Below, in pieces: positions 20,199 to 28,029 of a stretch of 28,029 nucleotides of DNA. The DNA comes from a virus. The translations under genes were made by a program, and so were the position numbers. The stretch spans positions 1-28,029 of IMG/VR virus record IMGVR_UViG_3300046097_000058. One strand, 5' to 3'. The notes below the pieces were generated by a model. It saw only the letters and a list, made by a program, of their open reading frames with translations. It had not been told where the DNA came from and did not search any database. Numbering within the stretch: position 1 is the stretch's first letter; each line of letters opens with the position of its first letter.

Positions 20199-20353
20199 GT
20201 AAAGAATCCGCTACCTAGGACACGTGTATGACCACGGAGAGTACCAAAAGTACGAAGCGTCAACAGGAAGCAAGCGCCTGTCTAACCAAAGACTTGCACT
20301 AATATTTTACTAGACCTCCCTTAGTGGAGGTTTTGGTGTTTCGGAGAATAAAG
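20199..20353 (+). terminator. Spacer with terminator-like hairpin before the TerS candidate
   Basis: ACCTCC (20314-20319) and GGAGGT (20326-20331) form a stem over CTTAGT, followed by TTTTGGTGTTT. It looks like a rho-independent terminator but with a broken U-tract, so partial read-through to the packaging genes is likely. Upstream of it are ACAGG/CCTGT and GTAC repeats but no gene. Confidence 0.5.
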
Positions 20354-20734
20354 ATGGTGTTTAAAAAACGAGCAGAGCTTGGTGGTGTAATAGATGAGAA
20401 TATCAATACCTACGGGCGTGGTGTCAAGGGCGCAGGGTCTTTAACTAACCTAGAGATTAGAAATAAAGAGTTAATGAGCTTGCTTCGTAAGTTCAAACCT
20501 CACCTTGCAAAAGCTGTTGAGGTTAATGCAAAGATTATGGGTGCAGAGGAGTCCTCTGACACTAACAAGATTAAATCCTCTGCACTTATTATCTCTGTAT
20601 ATAAGGACTTGATTAATTCAGTCTATGATAAAGATTACGATGAGAATGAAGGCGACGAAGTGCAGCCTAACACCAAAGCAACGGTATTTTCCCTTACTAT
20701 GGTGAAAAATAACGAAGAGGTTGGACAGAGTTAA
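20354..20734 (+). CDS. Candidate terminase small subunit
   Basis: 126 residues from ATG 20354 (CGGAGAATAAAG before it). Basic, helical N-terminal part (MVFKKRAELGGVIDENINTY; LEIRNKELMSLLRKFKPHLA) and an acidic segment near 98-106 (YDKDYDENEGDE). It is directly upstream of terL, separated only by an HNH gene, which is where TerS lies in most phages. No diagnostic motif exists for TerS; the call rests on position, size and helical character. The upstream frame to 20324 is not favoured. Confidence 0.55.
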   Translation: MVFKKRAELGGVIDENINTYGRGVKGAGSLTNLEIRNKELMSLLRKFKPHLAKAVEVNAKIMGAEESSDTNKIKSSALIISVYKDLINSVYDKDYDENEGDEVQPNTKATVFSLTMVKNNEEVGQS

Positions 20735-20765
20735 GTTTAGACACCAGATAGAAGGCATTTGAAAA

Positions 20766-20809
20766 GGAGTCCCCTCACTCCCTGCTGGTTGTTTCATTAA
20801 AGAGGTTAT
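20766..20809 (+). promoter_or_regulatory. HNH-gene leader element, copy 2
   Basis: Hairpin GGAGT-CCCCTC-ACTCC (20766-20781) followed by GGTTGTTTCAT and AAGAGGTTAT. It ends 42 nt before the HNH start, exactly like copy 1, and the loop keeps CCCTC while the stem differs in compatible ways. Confidence 0.65.
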
Positions 20810-20822
20810 CTGAGGAGATAAT

Positions 20823-21527
20823 ATGGTATATAAAATTTTAAAGCCTTTTACTAAAGGGCTATTTACTGATTTGATTGAAACTTGGGAAAACATTACAAAC
20901 TACGAAGGTAGGTATCAGATAAGTAATTTCGGGAATGTCAAGTCAATTAATCGTAGAGGCGCATCACCAGATATTCTACGAAAAACTAAATTATCTAAAA
21001 GTGGCTACCCAATGCTGAACCTTTGTATTGAAGGCAAGAAGTCTTGGTTTACCGTACATCGGTTAGTTGCAGAGCATTTTATTGTTAACCCTGAAAACAA
21101 ACCTACAGTCAACCACAAAGACGGTGTTAAAACAAACAATTGTGTTTCAAACCTTGAGTGGGCTACCTGTAAAGAACAGATGGCTCATGCCGTAGTCAAT
21201 GAGCTACTAGAAGTGCGTGGAGCGCCTAGGTATTCTCCAGAGATGAAGCGGCAACTCAAAGACGAGTATTCATCAACGAACACTTCAATTTCAGCGTTGT
21301 CCCAAAAATACGCCGTCAGCGAACGCACCATTGGTAGAATTATCAGTGGTGAGATTGAACCTAAAACAAAATTATCAAGGTCAGATGTAGTCTTAATTAT
21401 TGAACTACGAAGAGATGGTAATACTCTGAAATCAATCTCTGAAAAATTTAGTTGTGGTATTAGCCAAATTCATCGGATAACAAGAGGTGAATCCAGAAAC
21501 GTACAATATGAAAGAGAGAGTCTGTGA
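20823..21527 (+). CDS. Free-standing HNH homing endonuclease (NUMOD4-HNH-HTH)
   Basis: 234 residues: NUMOD4-like segment (IETWENITNYEGRYQISNFG, about 18-37), HNH core VHRLVAEHFIVNPENKPTVN with H98-K-D and N105/N110 in NHKDGVKTNNCVSNLEW, then two helix-turn-helix-like repeats (SISALSQKYAVSERTIGRII; LKSISEKFSCGISQIHRI). The layout matches intron-type homing endonucleases (SPO1 I-HmuI type). It sits immediately before the intron-split terL, and its stop overlaps the terL GTG (GTGA). Since the intron has no ORF, this enzyme may mobilise it in trans. Confidence 0.9.
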   Translation: MVYKILKPFTKGLFTDLIETWENITNYEGRYQISNFGNVKSINRRGASPDILRKTKLSKSGYPMLNLCIEGKKSWFTVHRLVAEHFIVNPENKPTVNHKDGVKTNNCVSNLEWATCKEQMAHAVVNELLEVRGAPRYSPEMKRQLKDEYSSTNTSISALSQKYAVSERTIGRIISGEIEPKTKLSRSDVVLIIELRRDGNTLKSISEKFSCGISQIHRITRGESRNVQYERESL

Positions 21528-23255
21528 CTGAACAAAAAGTATATGCACCTAGCAGCAAGAAGCAAGAAGCATTTTTAAATGCAACTACTTCAATAACTGT
21601 TGCAGGTGGCGCGGCTAAACCTTTCCAATAAACTGGTCGCGTAAAACCTATTTTTTCGGTGAAACCCTAACGTAAAGACGAGGGCAATACCGAGCGAAGC
21701 TCTGAAAAGAGAACGTGTAGAGACTATCGAAATGCAACAGTAATGTTGAACAAAGTAGAGTAGGCTGCAAGTGCAGTCGAAACAGTAGGCAGCGTAGTAG
21801 CTCGAAGATATAGTCCGATACTTCTGGAAACAGGAGAGTGAATTAACGAATCACACAACAAACAAGGGTTCTGGAAAAACATACACTTCCCTGTTAATCG
21901 CACTGAAGTTCATGCAACACCCAAGAGCAACAGGGGTAATCTTTCGTCGCACATCTAAGATGCTGACAAGTCCAGGCTCTATCTGGCATGAAGCTGTTGC
22001 AATGTACTCTGACATCTATCCAACAGGGCTAAAGATTCGGCACAGAGAGAATGAAATTGTGTTCCCTAACGGAGCACTTTTAAAGTTCTCCCACATGCAA
22101 CACGCCTCCAATATGTACGATCACAAAGGTGGTCAGTACAGCCTTGTCATCTTCGATGAGGCAACGGATTTTACAGAAGACATGGTGATGTATCTAACCA
22201 GTCGTATGCGTAATGCTTACGTGGACTACACACCTCAGATGTTCTTAATGACAAACCCTGACTACAGTAGCTTCCTACGTCTTTGGATACAGGATTACTA
22301 TCTGGACTCAGAGGGAATACCTATCCCAGAACGTGCAGGGCATGTACGGTACTTTGCAAGGCAAGGCTCTAGTTACCAATGGGCGAATGATAGAAAAGAA
22401 TTAGAAGCAATATACGGCAGTGGCGAAGGTGCTCCAATTACGAGCTTTTCCTTCATCGGCGCTACCTGCGAAGATAATCCTTTAATGCTCAAGAAAGACC
22501 CTAGTTACAGGGGTAAACTCTTATCTCTGAGTCCTGTAGAGGTTAAACGTCTTTACTACGGTTCTTGGTTCGCTCGTGCTGAAGCCTCTGGGCTATGGAA
22601 ACGTGAATGGTGTCCTACGGTAGCTCACCCTAATATTTTAGCTACCAAACGAGTCAGAGCCTATGATATTGCAGGGAGTTTACCGAGTGCGGCGTACCCT
22701 AACCCCGACTGGACTCGTGGTGTACTTATCTCAAAGGATAAACAAAGTATCTACACAGTTGAGGATGTTGTTTCGTTGCGAGACAGATTCCACAAGGTTG
22801 AAGAACTGATTCTTAAGACCGCTATGAGTGATGGGCAAGCCTGCACCATTGTTATTCCTTGTGACCCTAACGCTCAAGCAGGCGCATGGGCTAGAGGTAT
22901 GCAACGTAGACTAGGTGAAATGGGCTTCAATTGCAGACTGGTCAAACCACAGCAAAGTAAAGCAACGCGCTTTGCACCCTTCTCAACCATATCTCAGGCA
23001 GGATTTGTACAGGTGGTAGATGCAGAATGGTACAACGACTTCTGCACGGAGCTTGAAAACTTTGAAGAGAATAATCGGAATCAGAAGGACGATATGGTAG
23101 ATGCTGTATCAGACGCGATAGTTATCCTAAACAAACAAGCCGTCCTCCCTTCCTTCACCCTCCCAGACCTCTCCCAATCATCAGGCTTTGGCTTCCAGCC
23201 AATCTCCCTGCCTGACAACCTAACGACTCCCTTGCAACAAGGTGAGTTTCTTTAA
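21524..23255 (+). CDS. terL: Terminase large subunit, split by a group I intron
   Basis: Exon 1 is 21524-21616 (GTG start) and exon 2 is 21867-23255; joined they give 493 residues. Walker A GGAAGSGKT (28-36) is divided by the intron between A31 and G32. Walker B is VIFDEATDF, motif III lies at LMTNP, and the nuclease acids appear in AYDIAGSL, IPCDPNA and DDMVDAVSDA. It is the ATP-driven motor and nuclease that packages DNA at the portal. Unspliced mRNA stops four codons into the intron (KPFQ-stop), so splicing is essential. GAGAGAG just before GTG serves as ribosome site, with coupling to the HNH stop. Confidence 0.93.
21617..21866 (+). ncRNA. Group I self-splicing intron in terL
   Basis: 250 nt. 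P1: exon CGCGGCT (21610-21616) pairs with GGTCGCG (21635-21641), with the required U-G pair at the 5' splice site. P10: AACT (21631-21634) pairs with exon 2 GGTT (21867-21870). Core: GGCAATACCGAGCGAAGC (21683-21700), GTGTAGAGACTATCG (21715-21729) and AAGATATAGTCC (21805-21816), giving P7 GACTAT/ATAGTC. P9-like hairpin CTTCTG-GAAA-CAGGAG (21821-21836). The last intron base is G. No ORF inside. Confidence 0.93.
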
Positions 23256-23274
23256 ATTAAACGGCGAACTATAA

Positions 23275-24744
23275 ATGCAAAGAACAACAAGAAGTGTAAA
23301 AAAGTCCTCCAGTACTTTAGACACCCCAGAGCCGTTTAAGTTCGGAGAAATGGGTATCAACGGTCAACGTATCTTTGCAGGGATACCAGACATTGAACTG
23401 AAAAAGGAATTGAACTTTCCAACAAACTTGAAGACCTATAAGCAAATGATGTTGCATCCAGCAATCAACGCTTCAATCAGTCTCTACAAGTCCATGCTAA
23501 CCAAGGCAACCTTTCGTGTTCAACCCGTCAAGAACCCCACAGCAAAAGAAAAGAAACAAGCACTACTCATTGAGCAAATGCTCGGTGACATGGAAATCCC
23601 ACTAGAGGATGTAATTGCTTCAAGTTTGACTTCACTTGATTTTGGTTTTGCCCCTGTTGAGAAGGTGTTCCGTCTGCGTACAAAAGAGAACGGAAGTATG
23701 TATGACGACGGCTTGATTGGTATCAAGAAACTAGCTCTGCGTAATCAAGAAAGTATTGACTCTTTTGTGTTCGACGCAGAAGGTAATGATGTAGTAGGTT
23801 TAAAACAAAACCTTGCTAACCTCAATGACCCGTTCGGGCGTTATTCAGGACGTACAAGTACCGTTGTGACCATGCCTCGTAGTAAGTTTATGAACTTCAC
23901 CGTAGGGCATGACAAGACAAACCCTTATGGTGTTTCTCCTTTACGTAATGTTTACCTTCCGTGGAAGTATTTGCAAGCGATTGAAGAACTTGAAGCTTCG
24001 GGTGTGGCTAAGGACTTACAAGGTGTTCCGTTGCTGACCTTGCCAGCGAGTTATATGTCTTCAGATGCATCCCCTGAACAAAAGATTGCCCTCGATGGTT
24101 TCAAGAATATTCTCAGGAATCTCCAACAGAATTCACAGGCAGGTGTTCTCTTACCCAGTGATGTAGACCCTGAAACAAAGTCTTCACTTTTTAAATTAGA
24201 ACTTCTTTCCACAATCGGTAAGAAAAGCTTCGATACGAAAGACATCAAAGAGTATTACCGTGCAATGATATTTATCGGTCTAGCTGCTGATATCTTGTTG
24301 ATGGGTAATACACAGACAGGTTCTTTTGCTCTCGGTGCAATTAAGAACAGCTTGACAGGTACTCAAGTTGAAGCGTACTTAAAAGATATTATCAAGGTTC
24401 TCAATAACGACTTGGTTCGCCATATCTACGAACTAAACGGTTGGGATGTAACCCGTAGGGCTTCTATTGATTACGAAGGCTTCGAGGATATTGACGCTGA
24501 CAGTTATTCAAAATTTGTACAACGTATTGCCTCCGTAGGTGCTTTACCAATCACCCTTGATGTTATCAATGATATTCTTTCTAAGATGGGCTTAGATAGC
24601 CTTCCAGAAGGTACAGACCTTGGTAGTGTTCTACCAGAGAAGACTTCTCGCTCAGGTGACGGTATGAAGACCGCAGGTGAAGGTACAGCCACAGATCCAA
24701 CAGGGAAATCAGGCTCTGAAACCAACTCAGACAATGCATCTTAA
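23275..24744 (+). CDS. Portal protein
   Basis: 489 residues directly after terL. The C-terminal half resembles Mu gp29/DUF935-type portals (GSFALGAIKNSLTGTQVEAY ... LNNDLVRHIYELNGWD), preceded by the LPWKYLQAIEEL helix and LLPSDVD loop. The last about 40 residues are low-complexity Ser/Gly/Thr. It would form the dodecameric DNA gate and bind TerL. Ribosome site is weak (AACGGCGAACTATAA). Confidence 0.85.
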   Translation: MQRTTRSVKKSSSTLDTPEPFKFGEMGINGQRIFAGIPDIELKKELNFPTNLKTYKQMMLHPAINASISLYKSMLTKATFRVQPVKNPTAKEKKQALLIEQMLGDMEIPLEDVIASSLTSLDFGFAPVEKVFRLRTKENGSMYDDGLIGIKKLALRNQESIDSFVFDAEGNDVVGLKQNLANLNDPFGRYSGRTSTVVTMPRSKFMNFTVGHDKTNPYGVSPLRNVYLPWKYLQAIEELEASGVAKDLQGVPLLTLPASYMSSDASPEQKIALDGFKNILRNLQQNSQAGVLLPSDVDPETKSSLFKLELLSTIGKKSFDTKDIKEYYRAMIFIGLAADILLMGNTQTGSFALGAIKNSLTGTQVEAYLKDIIKVLNNDLVRHIYELNGWDVTRRASIDYEGFEDIDADSYSKFVQRIASVGALPITLDVINDILSKMGLDSLPEGTDLGSVLPEKTSRSGDGMKTAGEGTATDPTGKSGSETNSDNAS

Positions 24745-24759
24745 AAGAAAGACTCTCTA

Positions 24760-25266
24760 ATGACATGGACAGCTATGAAAACTCTCCCTTCATTAGAGGG
24801 GAAATCCAGAGAACTCAGAGAGCTATTTGCAGAAGTAGCTAACTCTGCTTTATCTGAGGGACGCACGGGGGATGAGGCTATCTTTAAAGGTCTAGCCGTA
24901 GTTAAGCAAAAAGAACAGGTACAAGTGAAGAAATTCACCAAACCTGCCATACCTGCACATCTTCGCGCTTTATTAGACCTTAAAGGTATCCCACAAGCCA
25001 CTAGGCTTGCTCAGGAAGAGCTAGAAGATGCTGCGGCAAGCCTAGGTAGCCAAGAGCCTCAACAAGGCATTACAAGTGCTGTATTCAACGCTAAAGGGCA
25101 ATTGGTTCTTAAGTTCGGTGACGGCACATCCATCACGACTAATCCAGCACCAGTCACGGTTGTTGAGCATTCAGTAGTTGTCAAGGAAGTAAGTAGTAAT
25201 ACAGCACCATCAACCCCTGCAACTTCAGAAGACAGCCTTATGTATAACTTGGTATTAACGGACTAA
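24760..25266 (+). CDS. Portal-linked structural or assembly protein
   Basis: 168 residues. Helical N-terminal part (SLEGKSRELRELFAEVANSA, then SEGRTGDEAIFKGLAVVKQK) resembles the small ChaB-like fold in spirit, then a beta-rich tail (VFNAKGQLVLKFGDGTSITT) and a Thr/Ser/Pro stretch. No membrane span. Its stop overlaps the next ATG. Exact role unknown; head or head-tail fibre part is plausible from position. Confidence 0.65.
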   Translation: MTWTAMKTLPSLEGKSRELRELFAEVANSALSEGRTGDEAIFKGLAVVKQKEQVQVKKFTKPAIPAHLRALLDLKGIPQATRLAQEELEDAAASLGSQEPQQGITSAVFNAKGQLVLKFGDGTSITTNPAPVTVVEHSVVVKEVSSNTAPSTPATSEDSLMYNLVLTD

Positions 25267-25913
25267 TGGCACAAATTACACTTACCCCAAAGACAGCAAA
25301 GTACGGTGTACTTAACGGTTTACCGCTCACGGATGTAACTACCATATGTCCAGCTATTAATCCAGTGTACTATGATGCATCAGTAGGCACATTATCCCCT
25401 GCTGTAACCACAGGTATCTACCTGATAGTTAAAGTTACCCTTCAGAACGCCGTGGGTGCTACTGTCCGTACCTTGCGTATCGTCAAACAGGATGGAACAT
25501 TACTGTTGCAGTTTCCAGCTACAGCACAACCAGCTTTACCCTTAGAAACGACAACAGTTTACTCCTCTCGTGTCATTGTAACTAACCCGTCTGACTGGGT
25601 GAATGTTAAGTTGCAAGTTAGTTCAGGTACAGCAGGCGATACAGTAATTATAAAGGAAGCAACATTAGTGTTTGCATTTGCGGAATTATGCAACATCACA
25701 GATGAGTCCTTAGTAAAGAGAAATATCACTAACGTCTACTTTATAACTATGCAACCTGTACAGGAATCAGTACTAGGTAAAGTAGGTTCGGTAAGCGATA
25801 CAACCTTTTTAACTGTCCCTGTAAATGGTCTGTCCACTGGTTTTAGGTGGGATACTAACTCTGGGATGACACTGTACTCATGGGATGGCTCATCAATAGG
25901 TTTAGGGGTTTAA
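25266..25913 (+). CDS. Virion protein, beta-rich
   Basis: 215 residues, MAQITLTPKTAKYGVLNGLP, dominated by beta strands (GIYLIVKVTLQNAVGATVRT; NVKLQVSSGTAGDTVIIKEA). No cysteine-rich or catalytic signature. Sits between the portal-linked gene and the large fibre-like gene, so decoration or fibre base function is plausible. Overlaps the previous stop by one base. Confidence 0.6.
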   Translation: MAQITLTPKTAKYGVLNGLPLTDVTTICPAINPVYYDASVGTLSPAVTTGIYLIVKVTLQNAVGATVRTLRIVKQDGTLLLQFPATAQPALPLETTTVYSSRVIVTNPSDWVNVKLQVSSGTAGDTVIIKEATLVFAFAELCNITDESLVKRNITNVYFITMQPVQESVLGKVGSVSDTTFLTVPVNGLSTGFRWDTNSGMTLYSWDGSSIGLGV

Positions 25914-25914
25914 T

Positions 25915-28029
25915 ATGGCAGCAGCAGTATATAGCACAGATTTAAGCACAGTAGCGACTGCCGATGAAGCTGTTGGTTGGGTCTCACTAACAGGTACAGA
26001 TGGGGACGGTAAAGCATATAACGCACAATCTGTACCAGCCCACCAAAGTGCAGGATACCCTAGTATCCAAGGTAGCTACTCAGTAGCACAAGAATGTGTA
26101 GCCAGTAATGCTGTTGGGTCGTTGGCATACCCTATTGGTGGCCTACCCATACCTATCGACTTGGGCGGCGGTATAACTGTACCTACTGATGGTGGTGTGT
26201 TTGTTTGGCATAGTTTTAGCTCTGCAGTTGCTATGGGGACATACGCACAAGGTGGACAAAGAATTGCAATGGGTTCTGGGTTAGACAATTTTAAAGTGTG
26301 GCATGTGGGTGGTAAGGATGTTGAGGCTAAGTTATACGGAGGTTTCCTTAATCATGTAGCTAACCCAACTATTACCGCTGACCTGACCGCTGGCACACCT
26401 TCCTCTACTATCAATTACATTGGTAGTGCTGTTTATTCGGTACAAGGTATTCTAACTGGTAGACCGCATCAATGTGATGTGATTCGGTATGGAAGAGGGT
26501 CATCAATATTTGAACTAGGCGACGGAATTTCAGGGTATAGCACCCTAGAGGGATTTGCTACTGCAAATGATTCACAAGCTAATCGTTGGGGATTGATACA
26601 GAAGCTAAGAGGCTCATACCTATATAAAGGTAATTGGAAGTTTGGTACTGCTACCAATAGGGTGCATTTTGTAGATTCAGACAAAGTAGTATTAGTCGAT
26701 TGGACACCCAAAGTCACTGCAAACTTCAACACAATTGAAGTAACTAATACTGCCACAACAATTACTCTAGATAGATTTACATTTACCAACTTAGAGCCAG
26801 CAACAACAGCCTCAAGAGCTAGATGGGTAAATACCAATAATGCTGTAATTAGTTTAAACGATTGTATCTTTAACGACTTATCTACATTTTTGTTTGGGTC
26901 TAATACAACTGTATCTATTGCAGCATTTAATAGATGCAAAAAAGTAACACAAAATGGTGCAACAATTAAAGATGCACTGTTCTACAAGTCAGATGCTATA
27001 TCAGCATTAGCTTCTAATAATCCAGCATTGATAACTGGAGCAATCTTTACAAGTAGTGGTGTCGGTCATGCGATGGAAATTACCACAGCAGGTTCTTACG
27101 ACTGGAAAAATACAGCGATTGGTTATGCGTCTACAAGTGGTAGCACAGGTAATGAAATCATATACAACAACAGTGGTGGCAATGTCATTATCGTTCACCA
27201 AGGCGGTACTCGTGTTACTGTGCGTAATGGAGTAGGGGCAACAACAACACTCAAAGATGCAAACCCTGCCACCGTTAATTTAGGGATTGCTGCGGGTTGG
27301 GGTGGTCTGTCTACTGGTGCGGTAACTGGAACTGGGACGTGCAATGGACATCTTGGTGTACTAATCGGAGCATTGGCAGTTACGATTGCAGTACCCCCAC
27401 CATACATCAATTACGGAGTCGGTTCAGCACAGGCTTCAGCAGCTCAGACGGCATTCTTCGCATCTATAGCTGATATAAACTCTCGCACTGGAGGAACTGT
27501 TATTGGCCCTGCCGCGTTGGAGATTGGAGGAATGACACTAGGGCGAGGTTTGTACGATATTGTCGGCGCGACAACTATGACGACACCATTTACGTTGGAT
27601 GGCGGTGGAGACCCAGACTCTGTATTTATTATTCGATGTGGTGCTGCGCTTTCAGTGACAGCATCCATCGCTATGAGGATGATAAATGGTGCTCAGGCTA
27701 AGAATGTTTACTGGCGAGTGGTAGGAGCAGTCGCATTGGGTGCAGCAGCTTATATAGAGGGTAATTTTTTAGGACATTCTACATTCGGTTGTGGTGCTGA
27801 AGCTAATGTCAAGGGTAGGATATTGATGGCTGACACAGCTGGAACTATCACTTTTGGTGCTACAACTTTAGAAAATCCAGACCCCGGAGTTACCCTAACT
27901 ATAGTTCCAAATGTTAGTTTAGTGGGTGCTGAAATTCGTGTCTATGACCTTGATGTTGCTGGTCAACAGTACGGCACTGAGCTATCTGGTGCTGAATCAC
28001 ATACTAGTTTTAATTATGTTTATGAAGGC
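25915..28029 (+). CDS. Large virion protein with DUF3494 ice-binding-like domain, C-terminus outside window
   Basis: 705 codons visible, open at the window end. N-terminal part (1-450) is beta-strand rich and repetitive, like a beta-helix fibre (TTITLDRFTFTN, NAVISLNDCIFND). Residues about 455-652 match the DUF3494 fold: NLGIAAGWGGLSTG opening, GGMTLGRGLYDIVGA (539-553), GDPDSVFII (565-573) and INGAQAKNVYW (590-600), then VKGRILMADTAGTITFGATT. A further domain begins after about 655. DUF3494 proteins include ice-binding adhesins; here it is fused inside a phage structural protein, so it may serve as a surface adhesin. ATG lies one base after the previous stop. Confidence 0.8.
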   Translation, partial: MAAAVYSTDLSTVATADEAVGWVSLTGTDGDGKAYNAQSVPAHQSAGYPSIQGSYSVAQECVASNAVGSLAYPIGGLPIPIDLGGGITVPTDGGVFVWHSFSSAVAMGTYAQGGQRIAMGSGLDNFKVWHVGGKDVEAKLYGGFLNHVANPTITADLTAGTPSSTINYIGSAVYSVQGILTGRPHQCDVIRYGRGSSIFELGDGISGYSTLEGFATANDSQANRWGLIQKLRGSYLYKGNWKFGTATNRVHFVDSDKVVLVDWTPKVTANFNTIEVTNTATTITLDRFTFTNLEPATTASRARWVNTNNAVISLNDCIFNDLSTFLFGSNTTVSIAAFNRCKKVTQNGATIKDALFYKSDAISALASNNPALITGAIFTSSGVGHAMEITTAGSYDWKNTAIGYASTSGSTGNEIIYNNSGGNVIIVHQGGTRVTVRNGVGATTTLKDANPATVNLGIAAGWGGLSTGAVTGTGTCNGHLGVLIGALAVTIAVPPPYINYGVGSAQASAAQTAFFASIADINSRTGGTVIGPAALEIGGMTLGRGLYDIVGATTMTTPFTLDGGGDPDSVFIIRCGAALSVTASIAMRMINGAQAKNVYWRVVGAVALGAAAYIEGNFLGHSTFGCGAEANVKGRILMADTAGTITFGATTLENPDPGVTLTIVPNVSLVGAEIRVYDLDVAGQQYGTELSGAESHTSFNYVYEG

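Noticed and set aside
21912-23255. TerL starting at ATG 21912 as an intact gene
   Set aside because: This start omits the Walker A motif; the upstream exon and intron rules restore a complete terminase.
26469-26939. 156-codon leftward open frame
   Set aside because: It is antisense to the large virion gene, which is open throughout on the + strand; it also lacks a ribosome site.

Overview
This window is an AT-rich piece of a tailed double-stranded DNA bacteriophage (or phage-like element). It carries phage packaging and virion genes (terminase, portal, large structural proteins), phage tRNAs, a PhoH-like ATPase, a T4 Imm-like superinfection-immunity protein, free-standing HNH endonucleases and dozens of tiny overlapping ORFs. 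Consensus sigma70 promoters, E. coli-type DnaA boxes, Shine-Dalgarno starts and lipoprotein signals point to a Gram-negative, probably gammaproteobacterial host. An ice-binding-like (DUF3494) domain in a virion protein hints at a cold or aquatic setting; this is inference. No integrase, repressor or DNA polymerase is in view.

Layout. (1) 1-440: two small leftward genes, the first cut by the window edge. (2) 440-1330: a regulatory, mostly non-coding stretch with a LexA-type palindrome and tandem TGTAAC/GTTACA half-sites. (3) 1331-5355: a rightward run of 13 small, mostly unknown genes, many coupled by ATGA overlaps, with internal promoters. (4) 5356-6044: a non-coding putative replication origin with four DnaA boxes and AT-rich DNA, closed by a bidirectional terminator. 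(5) 6045-16437: a long leftward block. Its distal part holds two DNA methyltransferases (one frameshifted) flanking a ClpP-like protease, then PhoH. Its proximal part holds about 25 small genes, including the Imm homologue and an SGNH/sialate-esterase-like lipoprotein. (6) 16438 to the end: the divergent rightward region, with promoters, untranslated leaders, small zinc-ribbon genes, tRNAs (CAU, Trp, Thr) around a second lipoprotein, then HNH endonuclease, TerS candidate, second HNH endonuclease, TerL, portal and structural proteins. The last structural gene runs off the window.

The most striking system is at the terminase locus. terL is split by a compact group I intron of about 250 nt, exactly inside the Walker A motif (GGAA|GSGKT). 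The intron has no ORF, but an HNH endonuclease gene lies immediately upstream and its stop codon overlaps the terL start. The two HNH genes share a 5' leader: a hairpin with a conserved loop, changed stem bases, a conserved GTTGTTTCAT...AAGAGGT block and identical 42-nt spacing to the start codon. Other notable items are the DUF3494 domain in a virion protein, the secreted esterase lipoprotein near an Imm protein, and the 10-nt-phased tandem motif recurring in intergenic DNA next to promoters. All functional calls come from reading the sequence; no database search was run.
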